The notes under the pieces are model-generated. The model did no database searches. It worked only from the letters and a program-made list of their open reading frames with translations, and had not been told where the DNA came from. The translations under genes were made by a program, and so were the position numbers. From positions 8,768 to 72,767 of the forward strand of contig CAZPKF010000015.1 of the NCBI GenBank assembly GCA_964587155.1: a stretch of 64,000 nt of DNA, given 5' to 3'. The first letter of the stretch is position 1. Every line of letters starts with the position of its first letter. This DNA is from Hallerella sp964587155. Lineage in GTDB: Bacteria > Fibrobacterota > Fibrobacteria > Fibrobacterales > Fibrobacteraceae. Shown piece by piece: positions 17,301 through 26,074 of this stretch.

Positions 17301-17811
17301 CATTGGAGGAAAAGTTCGCAATCATTTCTACAGAGAATCCCAAAGTGCGAAAAAATCGGCCATTGTGCAGTGCAGCACGTGGAACCGACTCGTTGATGCT
17401 TTGAAATTTCCACTTCTCCGTTCATTTTGAAGTACGACGTGCGTAAGAATTGGAAAAAAATGAAGCGCGAGGAAAGAAACATCCTTTGCGAAATAGAAGT
17501 TTCTCGGCGATGGAAAATTCAGCCTTTGCAAAAAGGAGTTCCCTTTGAATTGACTGCGGAGAAAATTCAACTTGTCGCATCCAGCGGTTTCTCTATAAAG
17601 GCGCTCAGACGGAGAGAACCTTGCTTTCGCTTGACCGAGACTGTCGAGGATTTCTTGTAAATTAAAACTCTTCTTTTTGAAACAGACGTTCTAGTGCAAA
17701 GGACTGTTTGTCTTCAAAAAGGGAATCTCTTGTGTGAAATAGAGATTCCCCGCTAAAGGTCTTTTTAGAGCGAGTGAAAGAATTTAAAATAACGGCAGAG
17801 GGGCTTTGCCT
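17301..17811. other. Structured 0.5 kb intergenic region
   Basis: I find no convincing gene. The region holds three inverted repeats: AGAAAC/GTTTCT around 17475-17504; a long bulged stem CTTTTTGAA-ACAG with CTGT...TTCAAAAAG (17673-17685 with 17704-17721); and a perfect 10-bp hairpin GGGAATCTCT/AGAGATTCCC (17721-17750). The first and third share the same layout around GAAATAGA and may be diverged copies of one element. A 77-codon open frame (17427-17660) covers the first copy but has no homologue I know and ordinary Lys/Arg-rich content. It may be a non-coding RNA, a repeat remnant, or the leader or terminator region of the flanking genes. Confidence 0.45.
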
Positions 17812-20700
17812 TTATTTCGTTTCGTCCCAATCGATGGGCAGTGTTTGAATCAAAGAGTCGATGCGGCTGGTCAGTTGTTGTGCGCCGAGCGTTGATAAAT
17901 GATCTGTATCCATTGCCATCTCATCTGTATAATCGTGATCTCCCATTTTATTTTCATCCATGATGATGAAATTCGGATAGGTTTGTTTAAACGCTTCCAA
18001 CCGTTGCATGTTTGCGGGAACGGAGCTTCTCAACATTCCGTGCCGTCCGAGTGCGCCAGTTTCTTTGTACGCTGGATTTTGCGGAGTGATGACTCCAATA
18101 ACGATAATGTTGCTTTCATGACAGACTCTTAAAAACTCTTCAAAACTGGTGAATTTTTGTTCAAGTTTAGTGCTGGGATCAGCCCAGTTTACCCAATTGG
18201 AGTCCTCGTCAACAACGGGATTTCCCCATCCGTTTGATGGTTCTTGCTTGTGTCCTCGCGTTGGACGCAATGCGTTTGCCATTCGAACTGTTCCTGGAGA
18301 GTTGTAAGTTGCTTCGTACAAGGCTTCCGGGTAATTGTCAACCCAATAATTGTGATTTTGGTCGTAAACGTAGCCTGGATATGATTTGTATGAAGTGTGG
18401 AACATGTTTGCAGACGTTGTCCCTGGGACATGTCCTCGATCGAGGTCGATAGAAATAATGATCAATTTCAAATGCTTGAAATGCGGTTTTATATAGCGGT
18501 AAAAGAAAGTGCTGTTGCCTGCGATTGTCGTGGATGGAATAGCAAGATTGACTGCGAAAATTTTGGAATTGAAATTTAAAGGAATGATTCCGTTGTAAAG
18601 TCGGGATGAACCAAGGATGGCGACGTTTGCAGAATCTTTAAATTTCCATAACAATTCCATTTTGTAGCGGAACATAATGGCATTCGTGGATGTTCCCGAA
18701 TTATTGTAATATAGGCCCGCGCTGTCGGGGTCGAGGATAAATTCAGAACTGGAACTTTGTCCGGCGCTGTCGGGGTCCACAACCGTGGAACTAGATGATT
18801 CTTCTGCGCTTCCGTTTGCAGACGAGGAAGATGTCCCCATATTGCTAGAGCTGCTGACAGGCTTTTTCGCGTTTCCCTGAATCCATAAGCTGGGATGCCA
18901 AAGTTCCGAACTTTCAACAAGTCCTTTGACAGAAGAATCGGCAAGATGCACCAAGGCGATTTTCGAATGGGCTCCGTCTGCGTTCGTGAGCGAGGCGACA
19001 ATGTTTTCGTTGACTTTTCCCAATGCCCATTCGGTATGGTCGAATGTGTAATTGTCCGGAGCGGCAATCGCCGTTTTCAATTTTCCCGTACTATCCGCAA
19101 TGAGAATGTACTCGTGGGCGGAATACGATTTGCCGACAAACGCCTTTCCCGTTTTGCTTCCAAAATCCAAAAAAGCGGTGTTCTTTTGACCATCTTTTGA
19201 AAGGGAGGCGTTGCAGGCTTGCTCGTCGCCGAACCAAACCGTATCTTTTCCGTGGATGTTTGCCCGTAAGAGCTTGGAACTGCCGATGGCTAGTGATCCA
19301 TCTTCGCTAACGCCACCGTGATACGCACCGTCAAAAAGTTTGCGGGGAGACCCGAACTTCCCATTTGCAAAAGGAACTTGCCACGTACTTTGCGACTTGA
19401 ATTCCGAAAGTCCGGTATTGTCGCCCGCATTGGTCACATAAGTGATGACCGTATCGCCGCTTTCCAAAACGCTCCAACGGGGAATCGCTGCGCTTTCAAC
19501 GTCCAACTTGACAAGTTCTGACCCTGAACTGTCCAAATTGCGAACGTAGACTGTAGATTTTCTTGAAACGCCTTCGATTCCTGTGCAAAAGGCTACGCGC
19601 CTGCCGTCGGGCGAAATGTCTGGGTGGTAAACCGCCAAGGTGTCCACGATTTCCGTGACAGATGCCGCACTTTCGTAATCGATGTAGGCCAAATTTCCAG
19701 AAACGTCATTTCGGAAAGCCAGTTTGACTGCAGAGGTTTTCGTATAAGTCCAAATATCCGATTGATTCGCTAGAATGGAAATGGGAAATAACGTGGCGAC
19801 ACCGCGGTCGTTGAGATACACGGCGTCGGGAATAGCTCCCAGTGCCAAACGGAATCCAACGTATTCTGCGTGGGAAGCCGAAGTCACCGTGTAGACATCT
19901 CCCCTTGAATACAGATGAATGGATTTGGGGTCGAGTAAAAAACTGCCGCCTTTGACAATGCGTTCATCCAAATCGTTTGCTGCTGGCGCTCCTGCGTAAT
20001 TGACGATAACCGTATCTTTGAAAATTCCCATGTAATCTGTTGTCCATTCCATCACGTTTCCCGAAAAATCACAAAACGTCAGAGAGTCTTTTTGATTGGC
20101 GCAGACGGTGTGTGCTTTGTAATCGGAGTTGGAATTGTTGAAGCTTTTGGAAATTTCAAAATTCTTGCCGGCGGCCTTTAACCATTCCGCTTCGGTGGGA
20201 AGCCGAAACGATTTTCTGTCGGCGTGGAAAGAGAATTCAAAAAGTTGTGTGCATCTGCCCGCTTCATCGTAAACGGCAGACGTGTATTCGTAGGCGGTGT
20301 CCATTCCTGCCGCTTTGCTTTTTTCGTTGGCGAAAAGAACCGCATCAAAAAAGGTGATGTCCGAAACGGGATGCTTGTCGCTTTCACAGGTGGGCGACGG
20401 ATGGATTTTCTTTTTGTCCATGAGCGATTTGAATTCTTCGCAAGTCGTTTCGTGGATGTCCAAGAAAAAATCGTAATTGAGAAGTGTTTTCATTTCGGGC
20501 GATTCGCTGCCTTTGGCATTCTTTTTGTTTGTCCCCAAAAAGACAGTGTCTTGAGAGCCTTCGACAAGGATCATCCCATCGTAAGATTCTGTTGACGAAG
20601 AAAAAATTTCTTCGGCAGGAGATTCAGAATGGCTTTCTGAACAAGCGGTAAATATTCCAGCGAAAAGAGCAAAAAAGATTGTAGTGAATCGAATTTTCAC
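17812..20700 (-). CDS. TIGR02171-type lipoprotein: FGE-like, propeller, SGNH-like
   Basis: A 962-residue predicted lipoprotein resembling the Fibrobacter succinogenes paralogous family TIGR02171. GTG 20700 was chosen because AGGAG lies 10 bases upstream and a signal peptide ending GIFTAC (Cys near 20) begins there. Domains in order: a formylglycine-generating-enzyme-like fold (about 30-290, with FRLPTEAEWLKAAG and FSGNVMEWTTDYMG); a TolB/PD40-like beta-propeller (about 300-640); Ser-rich linkers with DPDSAG twice; and a C-terminal SGNH/DltD-like domain with ILGSSRLYNG and DTDHLSTLGAQQL, giving candidate Ser and Asp-His residues. The FGE-like part lacks the active-site Cys pair of true FGE, so it is probably a binding module. 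It stands alone; envelope carbohydrate modification or binding is inference. Confidence 0.75.
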   Translation of the reverse strand: MKIRFTTIFFALFAGIFTACSESHSESPAEEIFSSSTESYDGMILVEGSQDTVFLGTNKKNAKGSESPEMKTLLNYDFFLDIHETTCEEFKSLMDKKKIHPSPTCESDKHPVSDITFFDAVLFANEKSKAAGMDTAYEYTSAVYDEAGRCTQLFEFSFHADRKSFRLPTEAEWLKAAGKNFEISKSFNNSNSDYKAHTVCANQKDSLTFCDFSGNVMEWTTDYMGIFKDTVIVNYAGAPAANDLDERIVKGGSFLLDPKSIHLYSRGDVYTVTSASHAEYVGFRLALGAIPDAVYLNDRGVATLFPISILANQSDIWTYTKTSAVKLAFRNDVSGNLAYIDYESAASVTEIVDTLAVYHPDISPDGRRVAFCTGIEGVSRKSTVYVRNLDSSGSELVKLDVESAAIPRWSVLESGDTVITYVTNAGDNTGLSEFKSQSTWQVPFANGKFGSPRKLFDGAYHGGVSEDGSLAIGSSKLLRANIHGKDTVWFGDEQACNASLSKDGQKNTAFLDFGSKTGKAFVGKSYSAHEYILIADSTGKLKTAIAAPDNYTFDHTEWALGKVNENIVASLTNADGAHSKIALVHLADSSVKGLVESSELWHPSLWIQGNAKKPVSSSSNMGTSSSSANGSAEESSSSTVVDPDSAGQSSSSEFILDPDSAGLYYNNSGTSTNAIMFRYKMELLWKFKDSANVAILGSSRLYNGIIPLNFNSKIFAVNLAIPSTTIAGNSTFFYRYIKPHFKHLKLIIISIDLDRGHVPGTTSANMFHTSYKSYPGYVYDQNHNYWVDNYPEALYEATYNSPGTVRMANALRPTRGHKQEPSNGWGNPVVDEDSNWVNWADPSTKLEQKFTSFEEFLRVCHESNIIVIGVITPQNPAYKETGALGRHGMLRSSVPANMQRLEAFKQTYPNFIIMDENKMGDHDYTDEMAMDTDHLSTLGAQQLTSRIDSLIQTLPIDWDETK

Positions 20701-20799
20701 GGATGCTTCTCCTGTTGAATATGTGGGTAATGCTTTAAATATAGTTTTGAATGAAAACCTTGGCAAAAGTTCTGACGAAGTCTTTTCTATAATTGCGAT

Positions 20800-21636
20800 A
20801 TGGACTTGGTCAAAATTTTCCGGAAATTCAAGACGTGCGCACTTTTGGTGCTGGCGATTTTCGGAGCGTCTTCTCTTTTTGCCACAGAAGTTGTTCGCCC
20901 GGTATCTTTGCCGGCATCTTCGGTGACGCTTGGAGGAATGGCGGAACTTCGCGACGATGTTTACAGTTTGGATGCGCGGCTTTCAACGGAAATCGCTTTT
21001 TGCAAATGCTTCAGCGTTTTCAGCGACATTTCGTATCGGTTCTTCAGTTATCAGTGGGAAACGAAACTCAGCAACCAGCTTCACGAAATAGTCAACTTGC
21101 GAGTCAACGGCTTGAATGAATCTTATCTGGGATTCAAACTGTTTCCAACGGATTACTTCGGCGTTTCAGCGAATTTCCGATTCTCTCCGGGAGACGGCGA
21201 TAAGAATGACCGCTTTGAACGATTGGCTGTGGAACCGATGACCGTGTATCCGTTTTCGGCGTATTTGAATTTGGGCGCTTCTTTGGGTTATTACACGTTT
21301 TTGGAAAAGGATAATTTCGAACCGGGAGATGAAATCGGCGGGAAAGTTTCTTTAGAATGGAAACCGTTTTACGCACTGCGCGTGCGGCGCGGCCTGCGGA
21401 TTTCTTACGTCTTTTTATTGCGGCACAGACTGGAAGAATCCCGAAATCTGAATATGCGGGAAGAATTTCAAAAAATGGACGATGAATATTGGGGATTCCG
21501 GATGCGCGGAGAGTTGGCGTATACCTTTGCGAAATTTCCGATGGGGATAGGACTTGCCTACGAGATGAATCGCGGAACGCTTTTCGGCTTTGAAACGGGA
21601 CACCGGCTGGAATTCTTTTTACAGCACGCGTTTTAG
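20800..21636 (+). CDS. Outer-membrane beta-barrel protein, unknown function
   Basis: A 278-residue secreted protein. Signal peptide of about 28 residues (hydrophobic stretch then SLFATE), then alternating hydrophobic/polar strands rich in aromatic residues and ending in ...LEFFLQHAF, a terminal Phe typical of barrel proteins assembled by BAM. It has no domain I can name. It is transcribed divergently from the TIGR02171-type lipoprotein (99 bp between them, AT-rich, probably holding both promoters; TATAATTG is at about 20788) and converges with the MORN lipoprotein gene 7 bp downstream. Confidence 0.6.
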   Translation: MDLVKIFRKFKTCALLVLAIFGASSLFATEVVRPVSLPASSVTLGGMAELRDDVYSLDARLSTEIAFCKCFSVFSDISYRFFSYQWETKLSNQLHEIVNLRVNGLNESYLGFKLFPTDYFGVSANFRFSPGDGDKNDRFERLAVEPMTVYPFSAYLNLGASLGYYTFLEKDNFEPGDEIGGKVSLEWKPFYALRVRRGLRISYVFLLRHRLEESRNLNMREEFQKMDDEYWGFRMRGELAYTFAKFPMGIGLAYEMNRGTLFGFETGHRLEFFLQHAF

Positions 21637-21642
21637 TTGAAA

Positions 21643-22758
21643 TCAGCGGAACCGGACTTCCATGGCCTTTTTCCCATATTGATTTTTTCGCATGTAAAGA
21701 TTTCCGCTAGAATCGAAATGCAGCTGTTCACCAAAGGGTTCTCCATCTTTGTAAAAAAGGCTGTCTTTGATTTTCCCGTTTGGATACCAATTGCGCCAGA
21801 AACCGTTTCGTTTGCCGCCGCTAAAGTTACCTTCGCTAGCCTTTTTGCCCGAAGCATAGTGAGAAAGGAGTTTTTTCTTTTCGCCGTTTTCCCAGATTTC
21901 TTCGTATTCAAGATTGTGGCCGGGCATCTTGTAGCGGAGAGTATCTTGAATCCGATTTTGTACAAAACACGTTTCCGCATCGATTCCGTTTTCGCCGAGT
22001 TCCCCGTAAGCGATTCCGTTCCCGTTTTGGAATACGCTTTGCTTTGCGATGGAACCGTCTTTTGCGAAATAAGTCCAAATGGAATCCCGGACGCCCGCTT
22101 TGTAAAAGGAGCGCCTCCAAAGTTCGCCTGTCGCCCGGAAAAGTTCGGATTTTCCATTCAGCATGCCATCTTTGTATTCGGAACGCAATTCTAAAGCACC
22201 TCCGGGATAGTGGATGTCTTCTGTACCATGTAACAGCCCGTATCGGCATTGGAATTTTCGCACCGGTTTTCCGGATTCGGCAAAGGTCTCGCAGAATCCT
22301 TCGGCGGCATCGGGAAAACAGGAATTTCGTTCTTTCACTTGGCCCGCTTTGCCATTCGATTCGAAGTTTCCCGAAATGGGATAGTATTCTGTCCAGATTC
22401 CCGACGGTTTTCCGTTTTCATAAAGGCGTTCCCAGGCGAGATCCCCATCGATAAAAAATCCTTTCCACAGGCCCTGCATTTCTCCATTAGCGTATTGCCC
22501 GCGAGAAAGGATTTTTCCGTTTGCGTACCATTCCGTCCATTCGCCCTCCCGTTTGCCGTTTTTGTAAAGCCCCGATTCAGCCAAGTCTCCGTGCGAAGTC
22601 CACCGTTCGAACATCCCGTTTGGAATTCCGTTGCGGAGAGAAACTCTGGTTTTGCGAATGCCGTTGTAATGGAACGTTTCGCGCTTCTCGGATTTTCCGC
22701 AGGCGGTGAAAAGGAGTGCGCATAGGGTCAAAAACGGAAAAATTTGAAAAAATCGCAT
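21643..22758 (-). CDS. MORN_2/YwqK-repeat lipoprotein
   Basis: A 371-residue lipoprotein (lipobox LLFTAC, Cys near 20) made almost entirely of MORN_2-type repeats. Units of about 22 residues of the form G-xxYKNGKREGEWTEWYANG-K recur at least ten times. Such YwqK-type proteins are common in Bacteroidota and Fibrobacterota; some are annotated as toxin-antitoxin antitoxins, which this context does not support. One repeat block is interrupted by a Cys-bearing insert (SCFPDAAEGFCETF near 145-158). The start codon lies 8-10 bases after a TCTAAGTTG box that may be its promoter. Function unknown; a scaffold or binding role on the periplasmic side of a membrane is likely. Confidence 0.75.
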   Translation of the reverse strand: MRFFQIFPFLTLCALLFTACGKSEKRETFHYNGIRKTRVSLRNGIPNGMFERWTSHGDLAESGLYKNGKREGEWTEWYANGKILSRGQYANGEMQGLWKGFFIDGDLAWERLYENGKPSGIWTEYYPISGNFESNGKAGQVKERNSCFPDAAEGFCETFAESGKPVRKFQCRYGLLHGTEDIHYPGGALELRSEYKDGMLNGKSELFRATGELWRRSFYKAGVRDSIWTYFAKDGSIAKQSVFQNGNGIAYGELGENGIDAETCFVQNRIQDTLRYKMPGHNLEYEEIWENGEKKKLLSHYASGKKASEGNFSGGKRNGFWRNWYPNGKIKDSLFYKDGEPFGEQLHFDSSGNLYMRKNQYGKKAMEVRFR

Positions 22759-22791
22759 ATCTACAACTTAGAAAAAAGGTAATTTCGGAGC

Positions 22792-23583
22792 ATGGATTCA
22801 AACAAGTTCCGGTCTGTTCGGGAAATTCTCAAAAGTCGAATCAACACGCCGTTGATTTGGGGCGTTTTGTTGATGACGTTCGCTTTGACTGTGCTGTTTT
22901 ATTTTTCCCAGAAACAGCAACTGGATCTTTATGGGCGTTACATTACGACTCTTTTGGATTACAAGTTCTTCGAAGCCCGCGCCATGCAAAAGCTTGAAAA
23001 AATTCGGGTCTTTCCGGAGCGGGACCCATCGGGGCTGACATCGTCTCTCCGCGGTTTACGAGAAACCGCTGTGTCGTTATACGCTTCGTCGGAGAAAGAC
23101 CGCTCCATCTGCTGGATGCCGCCCGAACAGGATTTCGCCTACTTTGAAAAGGCGGTGCTGCGTTGGGTGGCTACTGTCAAGCGGTATGTTCCCGCCCGCA
23201 CGGCGTGGCTGGAATCCGCCGATTCGCTTTCTAGGGTGCTTTTTCAGGTAAAGTCCCCTGCAGCGGAACGGCTCTTTTTGACGTTGGATTCCGCACGGAT
23301 GGGATTTCCGGTGACGTTGGATTCCGCGCAAACAGAGGGTGTTTCGCAAGAAGTTGTCGTGAACGTGCAGAATTTAATTTTGAAAAATGCAGAACTTGAG
23401 GCGATTTGGAATGTTATCGACAACGATGCGTCCCTTATCGCTTGCGAAAACCTGCTGCAGGCGTTCAAAATGCAATCGTTGGAAAATCGGGAGTCCAAAT
23501 TTTGGATTCAGCAAGTTTTTTATCTGACCTCCATCGTTCTGTTGCTGTTTACGTTGTTCTTTGTCATCCGGTCGAGGAAATAA
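22792..23583 (+). CDS. Membrane protein with sensor-like periplasmic domain
   Basis: A 263-residue protein with one helix near the N-terminus (about 22-41) and another at the C-terminus (about 243-260), ending in RSRK. The roughly 200 residues between are mainly alpha-helical and would lie in the periplasm. This resembles the four-helix-bundle sensor regions of chemoreceptors and kinases, but no cytoplasmic output domain follows. It starts a three-gene unit: the next gene begins 1 bp after its stop. The promoter region is shared with the divergent MORN lipoprotein gene (33 bp). I do not recognise a family. Confidence 0.55.
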   Translation: MDSNKFRSVREILKSRINTPLIWGVLLMTFALTVLFYFSQKQQLDLYGRYITTLLDYKFFEARAMQKLEKIRVFPERDPSGLTSSLRGLRETAVSLYASSEKDRSICWMPPEQDFAYFEKAVLRWVATVKRYVPARTAWLESADSLSRVLFQVKSPAAERLFLTLDSARMGFPVTLDSAQTEGVSQEVVVNVQNLILKNAELEAIWNVIDNDASLIACENLLQAFKMQSLENRESKFWIQQVFYLTSIVLLLFTLFFVIRSRK

Positions 23584-23584
23584 A

Positions 23585-24106
23585 ATGAATCGGATTTCTT
23601 CCCCTTTGTCGCGAATTTTTTTTTGGATGCTCGCTACGGCGGCTGTCTTCTTGGCTGTATTCATCTTTTTGCAGGTTCGGCCGTTTTACAAAAGTTTTGC
23701 ACAACAAGAAGAAGACCTCTTTTATGGGAAAGTGACTTCTGTGGCGATTCCGCGCGGGCTGAACGGCTCAGGAATCCCGCTCTTTGACAGAATCTACGTT
23801 CATTTGAACGAAGACAAGAATGCTTCGTTCCTTTTATCGCTATCGCCAAAGCAAAATAAGTTGTTTAAACCGGTGCTCGAATTTTGGGCGCTGACGGAAA
23901 TGCCGGATCCTATTGGAGTCCGCGGCAGGCGAATTTCGGATAGGGAATGGATCGTGACAGAAATTTCCGGAAAGGACTGGGGGCTGGATGCCGAAGAAAC
24001 GAGGGATTTTCATCTTCGTTCGATGGTCTGGTATTCCGTGTTGGAAATCGCTTTGATAGCCTTTGCCCTGTTTGCCATCCGAAAATCTTTAGGGCGCAAA
24101 CGATGA
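23585..24106 (+). CDS. Two-helix membrane protein, unknown
   Basis: A 173-residue protein with membrane helices near 10-30 and 145-165 flanking a beta-rich soluble segment containing LFYGKVTSVAIPRG and DRIYVHLNEDKN. I do not recognise the family. ATG 23585 is used because it directly follows the upstream stop codon; the frame is open slightly further upstream. It overlaps the hydrolase gene by 4 bp (ATGA). Its topology matches its upstream neighbour (N- and C-terminal helices, periplasmic middle), so the two may form one membrane complex. Confidence 0.55.
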   Translation: MNRISSPLSRIFFWMLATAAVFLAVFIFLQVRPFYKSFAQQEEDLFYGKVTSVAIPRGLNGSGIPLFDRIYVHLNEDKNASFLLSLSPKQNKLFKPVLEFWALTEMPDPIGVRGRRISDREWIVTEISGKDWGLDAEETRDFHLRSMVWYSVLEIALIAFALFAIRKSLGRKR

Positions 24107-24822
24107 AGCTCTTGTGCTTGGCGCTTGTCTTTTTCGCGCTGGGAGTTTTTGCCGCAGAACCCCAACCCTTCAAGACTGATTCCCTTTTGATTTCTGTCGG
24201 AAGCTTCACCAGCCCGTCTGCGATTTGGTATCGTGAAAATTCCAAAAATCCGCAGGTGGTCGTTTGGTTTCACGGTGGAATGCAAAGTGCCAAGTGCGCA
24301 AAGGGGTATGAAGCTGGGAGGGCTCTCGTGCCTTTTTTTGAAAAATCCCCCAAGGACGTCTGGGTGGTCAGCACCTCCGCTTGTTTGAAAAATCACTGGT
24401 TGGAATCGCTTGCGCAGAAAGCCGTCGACGTGATGCTTGATTCCGTGGAATCCCGATTGGGTAAAAAAATTGACACGGTCTCGCTTGCGGGCGTTTCTGA
24501 TGGCGGACTGGGCGTTGTCGGCTATTCGCTTTACGGCAGGCGCTCTGTAAAATCACGCTTGTTGGTCAGCAGCAATCTCTCTGCCGTTTCGGATGCGAAA
24601 AATCTTTCTTCGGCGGCAAGGATCCGCCAAGGAACGTGGACTTTTCTCCAAGGCGGTTCGGACAGGCTTTATCCTGCAGCCAGTACGGTGCCGTGGATGG
24701 AAACCTTTTGTGGAGCGCTAGGCCGCTCCAAATGCCAGATTCGCTATGATGACCGCGGAGAACACGATTGGTCGTGGTGGACTTCGCACCGGGCATCTTG
24801 GATTGAACATTTTTCCCCTTGA
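24103..24822 (+). CDS. Secreted alpha/beta-hydrolase, esterase-like
   Basis: A 239-residue protein with a signal peptide (about 1-18, ending GVFAAE). The alpha/beta-hydrolase fold shows an HGG oxyanion motif (57-59), nucleophile elbow GVSDGG with Ser near 132, Asp near 187 in GGSDRLYP, and His near 221 in GEHDW. The arrangement suits a carboxyl or feruloyl/acetyl-type esterase or a peptidase-like hydrolase acting in the periplasm or outside. A small number of Cys residues (64, 94, 203, 211) could form disulfides. Its stop codon overlaps the -35 box of the tRNA-Leu gene. It is the last gene of a three-gene unit with two membrane proteins. Confidence 0.7.
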   Translation: MKLLCLALVFFALGVFAAEPQPFKTDSLLISVGSFTSPSAIWYRENSKNPQVVVWFHGGMQSAKCAKGYEAGRALVPFFEKSPKDVWVVSTSACLKNHWLESLAQKAVDVMLDSVESRLGKKIDTVSLAGVSDGGLGVVGYSLYGRRSVKSRLLVSSNLSAVSDAKNLSSAARIRQGTWTFLQGGSDRLYPAASTVPWMETFCGALGRSKCQIRYDDRGEHDWSWWTSHRASWIEHFSP

Positions 24823-24846
24823 CAAAGACGGCAAAATTTTTAAAAT
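24819..24846 (+). promoter_or_regulatory. Promoter of tRNA-Leu
   Basis: TTGACA (24819-24824), 16 bases, TAAAAT (24841-24846), then a start near 24853, about 12 bases before the tRNA. The -35 overlaps the stop codon of the preceding hydrolase gene. Confidence 0.75.
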
Positions 24847-24864
24847 TAGGGCCAAAGCCCACTT

Positions 24865-24948
24865 GCGGGTGTGGCGGAATTGGTATACGCGCTAGATTCA
24901 GGTTCTAGTGTCTGCAAGGACATGAAGGTTCAACTCCTTTCACCCGCA
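24865..24948 (+). tRNA. tRNA-Leu (CAG)
   Basis: Acceptor arms GCGGGTG and CACCCGC pair perfectly. The anticodon arm is CTAGA-TTCAGGT-TCTAG with anticodon CAG. The long variable arm typical of class II tRNA (TGTCTGCAAGGACA region) and the T arm GGTTCAACTCC are present. Discriminator is A; CCA is not encoded. Confidence 0.95.
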
Positions 24949-24955
24949 TCAGTCT

Positions 24956-24982
24956 CGTTCCTTTGGGAACGGGATTTTTTTT
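24956..24982 (+). terminator. Terminator of tRNA-Leu
   Basis: CGTTCC-TTTG-GGAACG stem-loop followed by GGGA and a run of eight T. Confidence 0.85.
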
Positions 24983-25009
24983 GCCCCACGGATTTTATAC
25001 TATTGGGGC

Positions 25010-25435
25010 ATGAATCAGGTTATCCGTTTTTTTGTGGTGGTTGTGGCGGCTGTCTTTTTTTTCGCCTGCAGCGAAAGCAATTCTTTTGAAACTTGCCAAA
25101 CCGGCTCGGTCCGCGCTCTTCGGGAACTTTCCGCCAATACGGAAACGGCTTCGTTTTGTCGAACCATCGAAGGGGAAGTCTCTTATCAGTTTACGGGGCG
25201 CTGTGCTAGAAAAGGTTGCTTCTTCCTTTACGATGTCGATGAAAACGGCGCGCGGGTAGAGGGCGACAGCGTTTATCTTTCTGACGTGTCGAAATTTCCA
25301 GCCAAATGGAGGGATTCGTCAAAAGTCCGCGTGGCGCGTGTCACGGGCGATTATTATCCCGAACGGGACTATGCGTGCGAGTCTCTTTCCGATGTGGAAT
25401 GCCAACGCGCTTTTTATGTGAAGGATGTGGATTAG
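25010..25435 (+). CDS. Small lipoprotein, unknown function
   Basis: A 141-residue predicted lipoprotein. The signal segment ends VFFFAC (Cys near 20). The mature part has six further Cys residues (in FETCQTG, SFCRTIEG, GRCARKGC, YACESLS, VECQRAF), suggesting disulfides in an exported protein. The middle DDVDENGAR-like stretch is beta-rich and resembles an OB- or lipocalin-like fold only weakly. It overlaps the GNAT gene by 11 bp. Not recognised. Confidence 0.6.
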   Translation: MNQVIRFFVVVVAAVFFFACSESNSFETCQTGSVRALRELSANTETASFCRTIEGEVSYQFTGRCARKGCFFLYDVDENGARVEGDSVYLSDVSKFPAKWRDSSKVRVARVTGDYYPERDYACESLSDVECQRAFYVKDVD

Positions 25436-25982
25436 CGGAGAACAGCCGGGTCTTGTTTTAGAAGGCGACCGTGTGGTAGTCGCCTTTTTGGAGACGGCAG
25501 ATGCCGAGGAATTTCTGTATCTGGTGCATTCTTCGCGGGAATCGTTGGACCGGTGGTTGCCGTGGGTAGAATGCGTCCGTTCTGTTGCGGATGCGGAAAA
25601 TTTTCTAGCCGCTTACCAGATGCAACAAGAACTTGACAATGGGGGCATAATGGGCATTCGTTTGCGGGAATCGGGCGCACTGGCTGGTGCTGTTTTTTTG
25701 CAATGGATAGACATGAAAAATCGCTCCGCGGCATTGGGATACTTTTTGGGAAAGGAGTTTGAAGGGGCTGGACTTGCCAGCGAAGCGCTATCCCTGGTGC
25801 TAGAAAGCATCCGCGGTCGGGGGATTCACCGAGTGGAAATTTTGGCCAATACGCAAAACAGGAAAAGTTGCGCTCTGGCAGAAAGGCTTGGGTTTCTTTG
25901 GGAAGGTGTCTCGCGGGATGCGGAATTTTTGCATGGGAAGTGGCAGGACATCAACCGTTTCGCCAAAATATTCGAGGATTGA
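25425..25982 (+). CDS. GNAT acetyltransferase, RimJ/RimL-like
   Basis: A 185-residue Gcn5-type N-acetyltransferase of the ribosomal-protein-alanine (RimJ/L) group. Visible features are the N-terminal RESLDRWLPWVE block (about 38-49), strand IRLRESGALAGAVFL, the acetyl-CoA loop region KEFEGAGLASEAL (about 109-121; R/Q-x-x-G-x-G/A variant), and NTQNRKSCALAERLGFLWEG near 142-161, the hallmark of the group. Acceptor substrate unknown. The 11-bp overlap with the upstream lipoprotein gene probably only reflects dense packing. Confidence 0.85.
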   Translation: MWISGEQPGLVLEGDRVVVAFLETADAEEFLYLVHSSRESLDRWLPWVECVRSVADAENFLAAYQMQQELDNGGIMGIRLRESGALAGAVFLQWIDMKNRSAALGYFLGKEFEGAGLASEALSLVLESIRGRGIHRVEILANTQNRKSCALAERLGFLWEGVSRDAEFLHGKWQDINRFAKIFED

Positions 25983-26074
25983 ATGCGAAACGTGCACTGT
26001 GTTGTTTCTTTTTGTATACAGAATGTGCTTTTGGACCGTTTGGGGTGGAATTAAAAACTTCTATTTTGAGCTCA

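Noticed and set aside
17427..17660. 77-codon plus-strand open frame in the long intergenic region
   Set aside because: Contains one of two related inverted repeats, has no recognisable domain and the related repeat at 17721 has stops in the same frame, so the similarity is at the DNA level.
21643..22758. Toxin-antitoxin antitoxin label for the MORN_2 lipoprotein
   Set aside because: The name is attached to YwqK relatives by automatic annotation, but no toxin gene is adjacent and the protein is exported.
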